Of a DNA stretch of 32,999 nt, positions 22,370 to 29,697 are shown in pieces. Both the position numbers and the translations under genes were made by a program. The number at the start of each line of letters is the position of its first letter. The first letter of the stretch is position 1. A model generated the notes under the pieces. It was not told the DNA's origin. It did not search any database and worked only from the letters and a program-made list of their open reading frames with translations. Source of the stretch: Planctomycetota bacterium (GTDB lineage: Bacteria; Planctomycetota; MHYJ01; WSZJ01); contig JACPRD010000121.1 in the NCBI GenBank assembly GCA_016190145.1, positions 1-32,999 of the forward strand, read 5' to 3'.

Positions 22370-24793
22370 TTACGACAGGAAATCAAAAAGGGTCGTCTGG
22401 AGGATGCGCGCGGCCGCCGCGAGGCTCGCCTGGAGGACGGTTTCCTCCTGCGTCAGCCGGGTCGCCGCTTCCGCGAAATCCACGTCTTCCGTCTCGCTCA
22501 GGAGTCCCCGGAAGACGACGGTTTCGTCTTCGAGGCGGTTCCGCGTGAGTTCGAGCCTGCGGCCGCGGGCGCCGGCTTCCGCGCGTCCGTTGAGGACGGT
22601 TTCGCGCGCGGCGGCGAGGCGGTCGGCGGCGGCGGCGATCGCCTGCGAGTCGCCGCCCGTGAGTGCGTCGCGCAGCGCGATGAGGGCGGAGAAGGCGCTT
22701 CGGTCCTGCAGTCCCGTCGGCGCGAGAGGATCGCCGGTCAGGGTGAGGACGGGGTCGACGCCGGCGGGGTTCGCGACGGTCTTGGCGATGCCGAGGGAGA
22801 TCGCGGCGAGGGAGTCGCTGAGCGGCGTGACGGAGAAATCGGCGCCGCCGTCCGCGCCGCGGTCCTCGAGCACGAGGGCGCCGGTGGTTTCGTCGACGCG
22901 CGCGATGACGGGCGTGCCGAGGCCGGCGTTGGTGGCGTTGGTGTTCACGAGGTCGACGACGTCCGCGATCGAGCGCGCGGAGGAGACGTCGACGTCGAAC
23001 GTGGCGCCGGTCTTGGTGGTGACGCGGAAGTCCGGCCCCGCCGACGACTGGACGCCGGCGCCGCCGTTGAGCTGCCCGACGTCCTTGCGGCGGAACGTGT
23101 CGAGCCAGCCCAGGGTGGAGGCGGTTTCGCCGCCCGCGTTGGTGACGCGCAGGTCGCCGCCGGAGAGGAGCTGGCGCATCGAGAGCGAACGGCCGTCGGG
23201 CGCGATTTCGACCGCCGCCTGGACGCCCGCGCCGCGGACGAGGTTCTGCATGTCCTCGATCGTGAAGGCGGAGGCGAGCGACACGGTCCCGCCCAGCGTC
23301 CCGTTCGCGACGGCGAATCCCGTCTTGTCGAGGCCGAGCCCGCCGCGGAACTGCGCGAGCTGGGTGCCCGCGGACAGCACAGGGTCGAGGTCGCCGCCCG
23401 TCAGGACCACCGGCACGCCACCCGGACCCGTCAGGATCCCGAGCTGCGCCGCGGTCGTCCCGCCGCCCTCCTCGCTCACCACGATCGTCCCCGCGCCCGA
23501 GTGCACGAACTCGAGCCCGTTCCCCGCGGCGTTGAGGCCGGCGCGGATGGCGGGAAGCGCCGTCGCGAAGGCGTTGTTGAACGTGTCGAGAATGTCGCCG
23601 ATGTCCTTCGCGCCCGAGAGGTCGACGGAGACCGACGGGCCGCCGACGCCGTCCTCGACCTTGACGCTTCCCAGCGAAACGCCGAGCCCGCCGCGGAGCT
23701 GCCCGACCTGCGTCCCGGCCGCGCGGATCTCGAAGGTGTCGCCGGCGGCGAACGCCGCGCCGAACGGCGCCGCGAACGTGAGCGTGCCCGAAGCCGAGTC
23801 GAAGTCCGCGATCTGCCGCACCGAGCCGGCGTTCGCGCCGCTCGTGACCAGCAGCTCGAGCGAGTTGTACGCGTTGTCGCCGTCGCCGACGAGCGCCGCG
23901 GAAACCAGCGTGGCCCCGCCCGACGCCGCCGTCGCGGCCCCGCCCTTCCCGCCGCGCGTGAGCGTCGGGTCGAGGTCGATCCGGATGTCGAATCCTTCCC
24001 CGCCCGCGAATCCGGCGCCGAACGGCGCGGCGAGCGTGAAGACGCCCGTCGCGCTCACGAAATCCACGATCCGGCGCGCCTGGCCTGCATTCGGGCCCGT
24101 GCGCACGACGAGATCGTAGCCGACGTACGCGTCGTCGCCGTGGCCGATGAAGCTCGAGTCTTCGACGGTGCCTGCGCCGGAAGCGGCGGTCGCGCTGCCC
24201 GTGGCTTCGGCCTCGAGGAGCGCCGTGGCGCCGAGCGAGCGCGTCGCGGGCACGTTGTCCGGCGACACGAGCGCGTCGCCGAACGAGCGCAGGATCTCCG
24301 CGAGGTCGCCCGCGAACGCGACGCCGCCCGCGGTCGAGACGAACGGCGCGCCGCCCGCGGCGCCGCCGAAGAGCGCGCGTCCCTCGAAGGACGAGTTCGC
24401 GAACGCCATCGCCTGCTGGATCATCTGCCCGATCTCGATCGCGGCGCCCGCGCGCGAGGCCGCCGTGGACGTCGCGTTCGCCTCCGCGAGCGCGATGGTC
24501 CGCGCGCCGTTCAAGAGGTCCGCGATGGATCCCAGCGTCGCGTCCGCCCGCCCGAGCCGCGCCAGCGCGTCGGCCGCGTTCTTCCCGTACGCCCCGTTCC
24601 GCTCGATCCGCCCCCGGTACCCGAGCGCGAGCGACGTCCCCACCGGGTCGATCGACGGACGCACCAGCCGCTTCCCCGCCGCCAGCTGCTCCTGGATCAG
24701 CAGAAGAGCCGACTGCGAGCGGTTCAGGCCGCGCATAATCGTGTCGCGCGAAAGCGTGTTCGTCGTTCGGCCGATGATTGGATCGATGGGCAT
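22370..24793 (-). CDS. flgL: Hook-filament junction protein 3 (FlgL), greatly enlarged
   Basis: An 807-aa protein, where classical FlgL has about 300. The flagellin-like N-terminal coil (1-200: IIGRTTNTLSRDTIMRGLNR, AFANSSFEGRALFGG) and C-terminal coil (700-807: NGRAEAGARGRRLELTRNRL, ending TLFDFLS) are intact. Between them lie two copies of a ~65-residue insert (about 208-275 and 293-360; pattern DDAY.GY.L.V.TG.NAG..R.I.DF.SA.G..T.AAPFGA.FA.G..F.I), then three flagellin-IN-type units (362-454, 475-565, 571-670). It joins hook to filament together with FlgK. Its leader consists of heptamer repeats that also supply the ribosome site. Confidence 0.92.
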   Translation of the reverse strand: MPIDPIIGRTTNTLSRDTIMRGLNRSQSALLLIQEQLAAGKRLVRPSIDPVGTSLALGYRGRIERNGAYGKNAADALARLGRADATLGSIADLLNGARTIALAEANATSTAASRAGAAIEIGQMIQQAMAFANSSFEGRALFGGAAGGAPFVSTAGGVAFAGDLAEILRSFGDALVSPDNVPATRSLGATALLEAEATGSATAASGAGTVEDSSFIGHGDDAYVGYDLVVRTGPNAGQARRIVDFVSATGVFTLAAPFGAGFAGGEGFDIRIDLDPTLTRGGKGGAATAASGGATLVSAALVGDGDNAYNSLELLVTSGANAGSVRQIADFDSASGTLTFAAPFGAAFAAGDTFEIRAAGTQVGQLRGGLGVSLGSVKVEDGVGGPSVSVDLSGAKDIGDILDTFNNAFATALPAIRAGLNAAGNGLEFVHSGAGTIVVSEEGGGTTAAQLGILTGPGGVPVVLTGGDLDPVLSAGTQLAQFRGGLGLDKTGFAVANGTLGGTVSLASAFTIEDMQNLVRGAGVQAAVEIAPDGRSLSMRQLLSGGDLRVTNAGGETASTLGWLDTFRRKDVGQLNGGAGVQSSAGPDFRVTTKTGATFDVDVSSARSIADVVDLVNTNATNAGLGTPVIARVDETTGALVLEDRGADGGADFSVTPLSDSLAAISLGIAKTVANPAGVDPVLTLTGDPLAPTGLQDRSAFSALIALRDALTGGDSQAIAAAADRLAAARETVLNGRAEAGARGRRLELTRNRLEDETVVFRGLLSETEDVDFAEAATRLTQEETVLQASLAAAARILQTTLFDFLS

Positions 24794-24863
24794 GTTCGTT
24801 CCTCGTTCCTTGTTACTCGTTCATCGTTGCTCGTTCTTCGTGCTTCGTGCTTCGTGCTTCGTG
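24794..24863 (-). repeat. Ten-unit heptamer array forming the flgL leader
   Basis: Ten 7-base units end directly at the flgL ATG. Read leftward: CACGAAG four times, then AACGAGC, AACGATG, AACGAGT, AACAAGG, AACGAGG, AACGAAC, ATG. The units AACAAGG and AACGAGG provide AAGGA and GAGGA, so the repeat itself acts as Shine-Dalgarno region. A gain or loss of a unit would change ribosome-site spacing by 7. Confidence 0.88.
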
Positions 24864-24870
24864 TCCGGTG

Positions 24871-24893
24871 GAACGGGGCCTTGTTCCCCGTTC
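24871..24893 (-). other. Stem-loop between flgK and flgL
   Basis: GAACGGGG and CCCCGTTC pair perfectly over 8 bp around a 7-base loop, 15 bases after the flgK stop and just before the heptamer array. No terminal T-run; probably an mRNA structure rather than a terminator. Confidence 0.5.
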
Positions 24894-24908
24894 TCCCGTT
24901 CCCCGTCC

Positions 24909-26843
24909 CTACAAGCCGTTGATCAGGGTGTCCAACAGTGTGTCGACGGTCGCAATGAATCGCGCGGCCGCCTGGTAGGCCCGCTGGTGCGTGATCAGGT
25001 TCACCGCCTCTTCGTCGAGATTGACGCCGCTCAGGCGCTCGCGTTCGGCCTCCAGCTGCGACTCGAGAAACCCCTGGCTTTCGGCACGGTCCGCAGCTTC
25101 CGCCGTCCGCGTGCCCAGCGCGCTCGCGAGGCCGCGATAGAAGTCCTCGAGGGAAGCGCTTCCGTCGAGCAGTACCTTCGCGTTGCGGAGGGCCGCCAGC
25201 GCCTGGGCGCTTCCGTTGTCCCCGGTCGCATTGGAGAACCCGCTGGAGAGCCGGCCGGGATCGGAGATGAGCTGCGCGTCGACCGCGATCGTGAGCGCGT
25301 CGCGGCCCGAGAAGAACGAGTTCATGCCGGCGGCGGCGAGGAAGTCGCTGGTGTCGTTGGCGAAGTTAAAGCGGAGATTGGCGGCGTTGGCGGTGATCTG
25401 GAGGCGCCCGTCGGCGGTCACGGTGGCGGTCACCAGCGAGCCGGCCTCGGCGTTGATCTCCGCCGCGATGGTCGCGATCGTCGAATCGGACGGCAGCGGC
25501 AGGCTCTTGTCCAGATCGACCTCGATGTTAAACGTCGTCACCGCGCCCGTCGTTTCGTTCGTCACGCGCAGGTCGAACGACCCGTCCTGCGCGCGGAACG
25601 GCAGGGCCGTCAGGTCGAAGACGTCGCCCGCCGCGAGGGGCGCGTCGAGCTTCCGGTCGAGGAGCAGCGTTCCCGAGGCGCCGTCGAAATCCAGCACCCG
25701 GCGGCGCTGGCCGGCGTCGACCCCGGTGCGCACGACGAATTCGAGGCCGTTGAAAATGTCGTCGGGATAGCCGACGAGATCCGCGGCGCGCACCGTGGTG
25801 CCGCCGGGAGTGCCCGTCACCGTCCCCGCCGTCGACACGGGCGCGGGACCCGTCGCGCCGAAATTCGAGATCAGCGTGGAAAACCGCGTGAGCCCGGTCC
25901 CCTCGCTCTGCACCTTGTTGACTTCGAACATCACCGCGCGCGCGAGATCGTTCAGGTCGTCCAGGAACGCGGGAATGTCCGTCCGGATCGATTCGACGAG
26001 CCCCGCGAGCTCGCCACCCGACAGCTGGAGCTTCGTCCCCGTCGCCGTGAACACCGGCGTGTCGATCCGCGTCCCGCGGTCCACTTCCGCCGCCGTCCCC
26101 ACCTGCGCCGACGTGCCCTCCAGCACCAGGAATTCGCTTCCCACCAGCACGTTCACCGCCCCGGTCCGCGTCTCCACCGTGCGCACGGCGATCTTCTGCG
26201 ACAGTTCGCGCAGCAGCTGCGCGCGCCGGTCGCGGAGGTCGTTGGCGGAGTTGGCCGCCGCGCCGCCGCTCTCCGCGGCGACGATGTCGGCGTTCAGGCG
26301 CGCGATCTCCGACGCCATGCGGTTGACCTCGTCCACACCCGCGCGCAACTGAAGATTAAGGCTGTCCCGGTCCGCCACAATGCTCGACGCCGTGCGGTTG
26401 AATGCGTCGGCGAGCGCGCGTCCCTCCTCGACGAGCGACCCGCGCGCCGCGGCGTCCGCGGGATACGCCGCCAGCGTCTCCGCGGCCGTGAAGAAGCCGT
26501 CCAGGGAAGAAGCGAGCCCGAGGCCGGTCGCGTCGTTGAACAGCGATTCCAGCCGCGAGAACGTACTGGACCGCGTGCCGGCCGCGCCCAGCAGCGCCGT
26601 CGAGTCGCGCAGCCGCGCTTCGAGCGACAGGTCCACCACGCGCCGCACGGAGGCGATCGTCACGCCCGCGCCGAGCTGCCGGAACCCCGACCCCGCCGCC
26701 GGCCGCAGCGCCTCCAGGTCCACCCGCTGCCGCGTGTAACCCGGCGTCGTCGCGTTCGAAATGTTCTGCCCCGTCGTCTGCACCGCCGCCTGCTGCGCCG
26801 TGAGCGCCGTCAGGCCGATGTTCAGGTGGCTGAAGAGGCTCAT
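24909..26843 (-). CDS. flgK: Hook-filament junction protein 1 (FlgK)
   Basis: A 644-aa FlgK, somewhat longer than the usual ~550. The N-terminal rod-type signature is NIGLTALTAQQAAVQTTGQN then ISNATTPGYTRQRV (8-41); the C-terminus has VNLITHQRAYQAAARFIATV and closes with DTLLDTLI. Residues about 350-415 hold an insert of the type found in FlgL and FliD (FNGLEFVVRTGVDAGQRRRV, LDFDGASGTL, AAGDVFDL). A flagellin-IN-like strand (TIATIAAEINAEAGSLVTAT) follows at 455-475. It forms the first junction ring on the hook. Its ATG overlaps the stop of a 47-aa ORF (ATGA). Confidence 0.96.
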   Translation of the reverse strand: MSLFSHLNIGLTALTAQQAAVQTTGQNISNATTPGYTRQRVDLEALRPAAGSGFRQLGAGVTIASVRRVVDLSLEARLRDSTALLGAAGTRSSTFSRLESLFNDATGLGLASSLDGFFTAAETLAAYPADAAARGSLVEEGRALADAFNRTASSIVADRDSLNLQLRAGVDEVNRMASEIARLNADIVAAESGGAAANSANDLRDRRAQLLRELSQKIAVRTVETRTGAVNVLVGSEFLVLEGTSAQVGTAAEVDRGTRIDTPVFTATGTKLQLSGGELAGLVESIRTDIPAFLDDLNDLARAVMFEVNKVQSEGTGLTRFSTLISNFGATGPAPVSTAGTVTGTPGGTTVRAADLVGYPDDIFNGLEFVVRTGVDAGQRRRVLDFDGASGTLLLDRKLDAPLAAGDVFDLTALPFRAQDGSFDLRVTNETTGAVTTFNIEVDLDKSLPLPSDSTIATIAAEINAEAGSLVTATVTADGRLQITANAANLRFNFANDTSDFLAAAGMNSFFSGRDALTIAVDAQLISDPGRLSSGFSNATGDNGSAQALAALRNAKVLLDGSASLEDFYRGLASALGTRTAEAADRAESQGFLESQLEAERERLSGVNLDEEAVNLITHQRAYQAAARFIATVDTLLDTLINGL

Positions 26844-26983
26844 GCCGCCTCCTCGGGCGCCGGCTTCTCGCTGTCGATCAGCGTCGCCAGGAGTTCCGCG
26901 CGGAACGCCTCGAGCCCGAGCAGGGCCACCTTGAGGCTCCCGACTTCCTCCTTCAGCGCGTCGGTCCGGATCCCGATCTCCAT
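26840..26983 (-). CDS. Small 47-aa protein between flgN and flgK
   Basis: An ORF from ATG (26983) to TGA (26842-26840), which overlaps the flgK start by 4 bases. AGGAG 8 bases upstream is a good ribosome site and overlaps the flgN stop. The product reads as two short amphipathic helices (TDALKEEVGSLKVALLGLEA, FRAELLATLIDSE) and an acidic tail. Both tight junctions and the ribosome site argue for a real gene. I recognise no family; a FlgN- or FlgK-linked helper is a guess from position. It could also serve only to couple flgK translation. Confidence 0.65.
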   Translation of the reverse strand: MEIGIRTDALKEEVGSLKVALLGLEAFRAELLATLIDSEKPAPEEAA

Positions 26984-26993
26984 GGCTCTGCTC

Positions 26994-27476
26994 CTACGCG
27001 ACCGAGTCGATGAGGTTGACCTTCGGCGTCTTCGCGGGCAGCTCCGCGCCGCGGCGCGTGTACGACCCGTTTTCGTCCTCGAGACCGGTGAGGGCCCGCA
27101 GGAAAAGGTGCACGTGCTCGAGCGACTGCCCCGCGAGCGCTCCGTTCAGGTCGTTCGCGCGCGCGACCTCGCGCACGAGCGCGCCGATCGACTCGCGCAG
27201 TCCCGCGAGCTCCGCCGACTTCGATGCCGCCGCAATCTCCCGCAGCGTGGCGTCCGCCGGAAGCCCGAGCCCGAGCGCCGCGGCCTGCGCCGCGCGCCGC
27301 CGCGCCGCGTCCGACTCCGCGATCCGCGCCAGCAGCGCCTCCTCGCGCGCCGCGATCCCCTCCAGCTCCTGCGTGCGCAGCGCCACCAGGGCCTCGCGCT
27401 TCTCCGCGCAGATCCCCAGCAGCCCCCGATACAGCTCCGCCTCGTCGTTCAGAGCCTTTTTCAATTCTTCGCTCAT
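26994..27476 (-). CDS. flgN: Flagellar hook-junction chaperone FlgN
   Basis: A 160-aa, almost wholly helical protein of FlgN type: LKKALNDEAELYRGLLGICA, then KREALVALRTQELEGIAARE (the family's repeated E-x-x-L-L / L-x-x-E-E-x-L-L pattern) and a late NLIDSVA end. It binds FlgK and FlgL in the cytoplasm and guides them to export; both are encoded directly downstream. The start is ATG 27476 with GAGGA before it; a GTG four codons upstream is possible. Sequence conservation in this family is low, so the call rests on helical pattern, size and position. Confidence 0.82.
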   Translation of the reverse strand: MSEELKKALNDEAELYRGLLGICAEKREALVALRTQELEGIAAREEALLARIAESDAARRRAAQAAALGLGLPADATLREIAAASKSAELAGLRESIGALVREVARANDLNGALAGQSLEHVHLFLRALTGLEDENGSYTRRGAELPAKTPKVNLIDSVA

Positions 27477-27490
27477 GCTCTTCCTCACTC

Positions 27491-27769
27491 CTAACCCCTG
27501 ACGTCAAGCCTCGCCCCCACCGCGTCCTCGACCATCCGCGCGATGCCGAGCCCGCCTTTCTGCGCCATCGCCAGGCTCATCTCCTGGTCCATCATCCCGC
27601 CGAAAATCTCCTCGCCGCGCCCGCCGTGGAACCGCTCGCTCTGCGGCATTCCCTTCCGCATCGTCCGCATCAGGATTCCCAGGAACATCCCCTCGAACGC
27701 GACGGCCTGCTCGTGCAGCTCCGCGCGCGCGACGGCGTTCCCTCCGGCCTGCAGCCCGGCGATTTCCAT
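27491..27769 (-). CDS. flgJ: Rod-binding protein FlgJ, N-terminal domain only
   Basis: A 92-aa protein that matches only the rod-binding half of FlgJ: QAVAFEGMFLGILMRTMRKG at 21-40, FHGGRGEEIFGGMMDQEMS at 47-65 and an AQKGGLGIARMV end. The glucosaminidase half of enterobacterial FlgJ is absent and not encoded elsewhere in the window, so peptidoglycan opening must come from another enzyme. It acts as rod cap/scaffold in the periplasm. The TAG of flgI ends 5 bases before its ATG (TAGGGGAGATG). Confidence 0.92.
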   Translation of the reverse strand: MEIAGLQAGGNAVARAELHEQAVAFEGMFLGILMRTMRKGMPQSERFHGGRGEEIFGGMMDQEMSLAMAQKGGLGIARMVEDAVGARLDVRG

Positions 27770-27774
27770 CTCCC

Positions 27775-28911
27775 CTACCTCACGATCAGCCGCGCCTTCA
27801 GGGCGCCGGCGTTGTGGAGCAGCTTGATCAGGTCGATCACGTCGGCCGCGGTTTCCTGCGTCGGCCCAAGCGTGTCGAGCACGTCGTTCAGAAGCACGAC
27901 GCCGTCGGCGGGCCGCGACTTTCCCGCCTCCGCGCGCCCCGGCACCTCGATCACGATCCGTCCCTTCTGCACCCGGCACGGCAGCACGCGCACCTTTCCC
28001 GTGATCGCGTACGTCTTCTCGCGCTCGTTGATGATCACCGTCGCCTCGGGCTCCTCCTGCGACCCGATCTCGACCGTCATCCCGAGGATCTCGCCGACGA
28101 ACTGGATCGCGTCCCCGCGGCCGGCCTCGCCGCGCTTCTCCGTCGCCACCTTCACCCGCACGTGCCCCGCGTCCTGCGCCGCGGCGAGCTCGCCTTCCGC
28201 GTTGTAGAGAGCGGGGAACCGGGCGTTGATGGCGTCGGCCACGCGCGTCGCGACGTTGAAGTCCGGGGAATTGAGCTTGAGCGTGAGCCATCCCTCGTCG
28301 AGCGCCTTGAGGAAATTCGCCTGCGGCGCCAGCCGCTGGATGATCGCGCCGCCCGGAATCGTCGCCACCGTCGAAGTGTTCACGTCGGCGCCGATCGCGA
28401 GCGCGCCGCGCGCGATCGCGTACACGACCGGGTCCTTCTGGTACGGCCGCGGCCCGTACAGAAACGTCTGCGTCAAAAGCCCGTTCTTCAGATTCTTCGC
28501 GTCGTTCAGCGTCGCCACCATCACGTCGATCTCCGTCCCCACCGCCTGGAACGCCTCGAGCCGCGCCGTCACCGCCACCACCGCGACGTTGCGCGCCGAA
28601 ATCTCCTTGTCCGATACCAGCACCCCGTCGCGGTTCTGCATGAACGACCGCAGCCGCGCCCGCACCACGTCCGGCGAGTCCCCCGTCCCCGGAAGCCCCG
28701 TCACCAGCCCCACCCCCTCGATCTCGTTCACGTCCGCCCCCGATACCCCCGCGAGATCCTTCACGCGGACGCGTTCCTGGGCGGAAGCGGCCGCCGCGAA
28801 CAGGAGGAACAGCAGCGCCGCGATGACCGCGGCGCGGTTGAAGGGGGAGATCTGGAAGACCTCACCGACCGTCCAGGTCCGCGTTTCCACCGGCTCGTTC
28901 CGGGTCTGCAT
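27775..28911 (-). CDS. flgI: Flagellar P-ring protein FlgI
   Basis: A 378-aa FlgI of normal length. A long N-terminal segment (1-22) precedes the hydrophobic signal (AAVIAALLFLLFAAAASAQE). Landmarks: VRVKDLAGVSGADVNEIEGV, GLVTGLPGTGDS, a SVDVMVA-like stretch (EIDVMVATLNDAKNLKNG), GGAIIQRLAP and a C-terminal AADVIDLIKLLHNAGALKA. It forms the periplasmic P ring around the rod. A more compact start inside the first 25 residues is possible but no internal ATG/GTG with a ribosome site is better than ATG 28911 (GAGGG before it). The 164-bp leader is filled with repeats. Confidence 0.96.
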   Translation of the reverse strand: MQTRNEPVETRTWTVGEVFQISPFNRAAVIAALLFLLFAAAASAQERVRVKDLAGVSGADVNEIEGVGLVTGLPGTGDSPDVVRARLRSFMQNRDGVLVSDKEISARNVAVVAVTARLEAFQAVGTEIDVMVATLNDAKNLKNGLLTQTFLYGPRPYQKDPVVYAIARGALAIGADVNTSTVATIPGGAIIQRLAPQANFLKALDEGWLTLKLNSPDFNVATRVADAINARFPALYNAEGELAAAQDAGHVRVKVATEKRGEAGRGDAIQFVGEILGMTVEIGSQEEPEATVIINEREKTYAITGKVRVLPCRVQKGRIVIEVPGRAEAGKSRPADGVVLLNDVLDTLGPTQETAADVIDLIKLLHNAGALKARLIVR

Positions 28912-28923
28912 ATCTTATCCCTC

Positions 28924-28992
28924 ACAACCGTCCGTTCGTTTTCCGGACAACCGTCCGTTCGTATTCCGGACAACTGTCTGATCGTTTTCCGG
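28924..28992 (-). repeat. Three 23-bp tandem repeats in the flgI leader
   Basis: Three direct copies of a 23-bp unit starting (coding strand) CCGGAAAACGAACGG and ending GGTTGT; the copy farthest from flgI differs at several bases, the two nearest at one. They end 12 bases before the flgI start. Confidence 0.85.
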
Positions 28993-28993
28993 T

Positions 28994-29080
28994 GTGCGGG
29001 CGCGCCACTGGCGCGCCCGCACTATGAATCCCGGGGCCTGTCTCAGCGCCCGCACTCTGAAACCCGAGGCCTTTCTTAGA
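28994..29080 (-). repeat. 13-bp stem-loop and two 33-bp direct repeats after flgH
   Basis: A perfect 13-bp stem (28994-29006 with 29010-29022, GTGCGGGCGCGCC, loop ACT) overlaps the first of two direct 33-bp repeats (29015-29047 and 29048-29080, both opening GCCCGCACT and containing TGAA and GGCCT). The second copy runs through the flgH stop codon. No T-run follows the stem, so it is not a plain terminator. Confidence 0.75.
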
Positions 29081-29696
29081 ACGGCCACAACACTTCCAGA
29101 AGCCACGAGAGGAACCCGCGCTTCTGGGCGTCGTTCACCGTCCCGTCGCCCGTCCGCCGGATCTTCACGTCCGCCACCTTGTCCGTTCCGACCGTCCGGT
29201 CCGCGGCGACGTCGGCCGGGGCGACCTCGCCCGTCACCGTCATCGTCACGGTCTCGTCGTTCACCTGGACTTCCTTGCGCGCCGCCAGCACGAGGTTTCC
29301 GTTGTCGAGCACCTCGATCACCTTGGCCGCGACCGTGAAGACCACCTTGCTCGATCCCGAGGTCTCTCCGTCGTTGTCGCGCTCGTACTGAACGCGCCCG
29401 TTGACCCGGAGGTCGCCGCCCGCCAGCCCCGGCTTGAGGTCGGGCAGCCCCCCTCCCTTGGCCGTCAACTGCACGTAGTCCTGCAGGGCCGCGATCAGCC
29501 GCGTCTCCCTCTCGATGTCCGTTCCGGCCTTGGCCTCCGCCGTCGAAAGCTCGTTCACCTTGATCTTGATGATGTCGTTCACCGCGTACGTCGGGCGCTC
29601 CGGCGCGTACGGACTCGCCGTCTCGTCCCCGAGCAGCCCGTCCGCGGCGGCCGGCAGCGAAAGCGACAGGGACAGCACCAGCGGCTTCAGGTTCAT
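29076..29696 (-). CDS. flgH: Flagellar L-ring protein FlgH, without lipobox cysteine
   Basis: A 206-aa FlgH. Recognisable motifs: VNDIIKIKVNELSTAEAKAG, VNGRVQYERDNDG, KVIEVLDNGNLVLAARKEVQ and VNDETVTMTVTGEVAPADV. A signal-like stretch (MNLKPLVLSLSLSLPAAADG) opens it, yet there is no cysteine anywhere in the protein, while classical FlgH is an outer-membrane lipoprotein with a lipidated Cys. It starts 1 base after the flgA stop. The last residues (WLLEVLWPF) are usual for the family. It should form the L ring; how it is held at the outer membrane is open. Confidence 0.93.
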   Translation of the reverse strand: MNLKPLVLSLSLSLPAAADGLLGDETASPYAPERPTYAVNDIIKIKVNELSTAEAKAGTDIERETRLIAALQDYVQLTAKGGGLPDLKPGLAGGDLRVNGRVQYERDNDGETSGSSKVVFTVAAKVIEVLDNGNLVLAARKEVQVNDETVTMTVTGEVAPADVAADRTVGTDKVADVKIRRTGDGTVNDAQKRGFLSWLLEVLWPF

Positions 29697-29697
29697 C

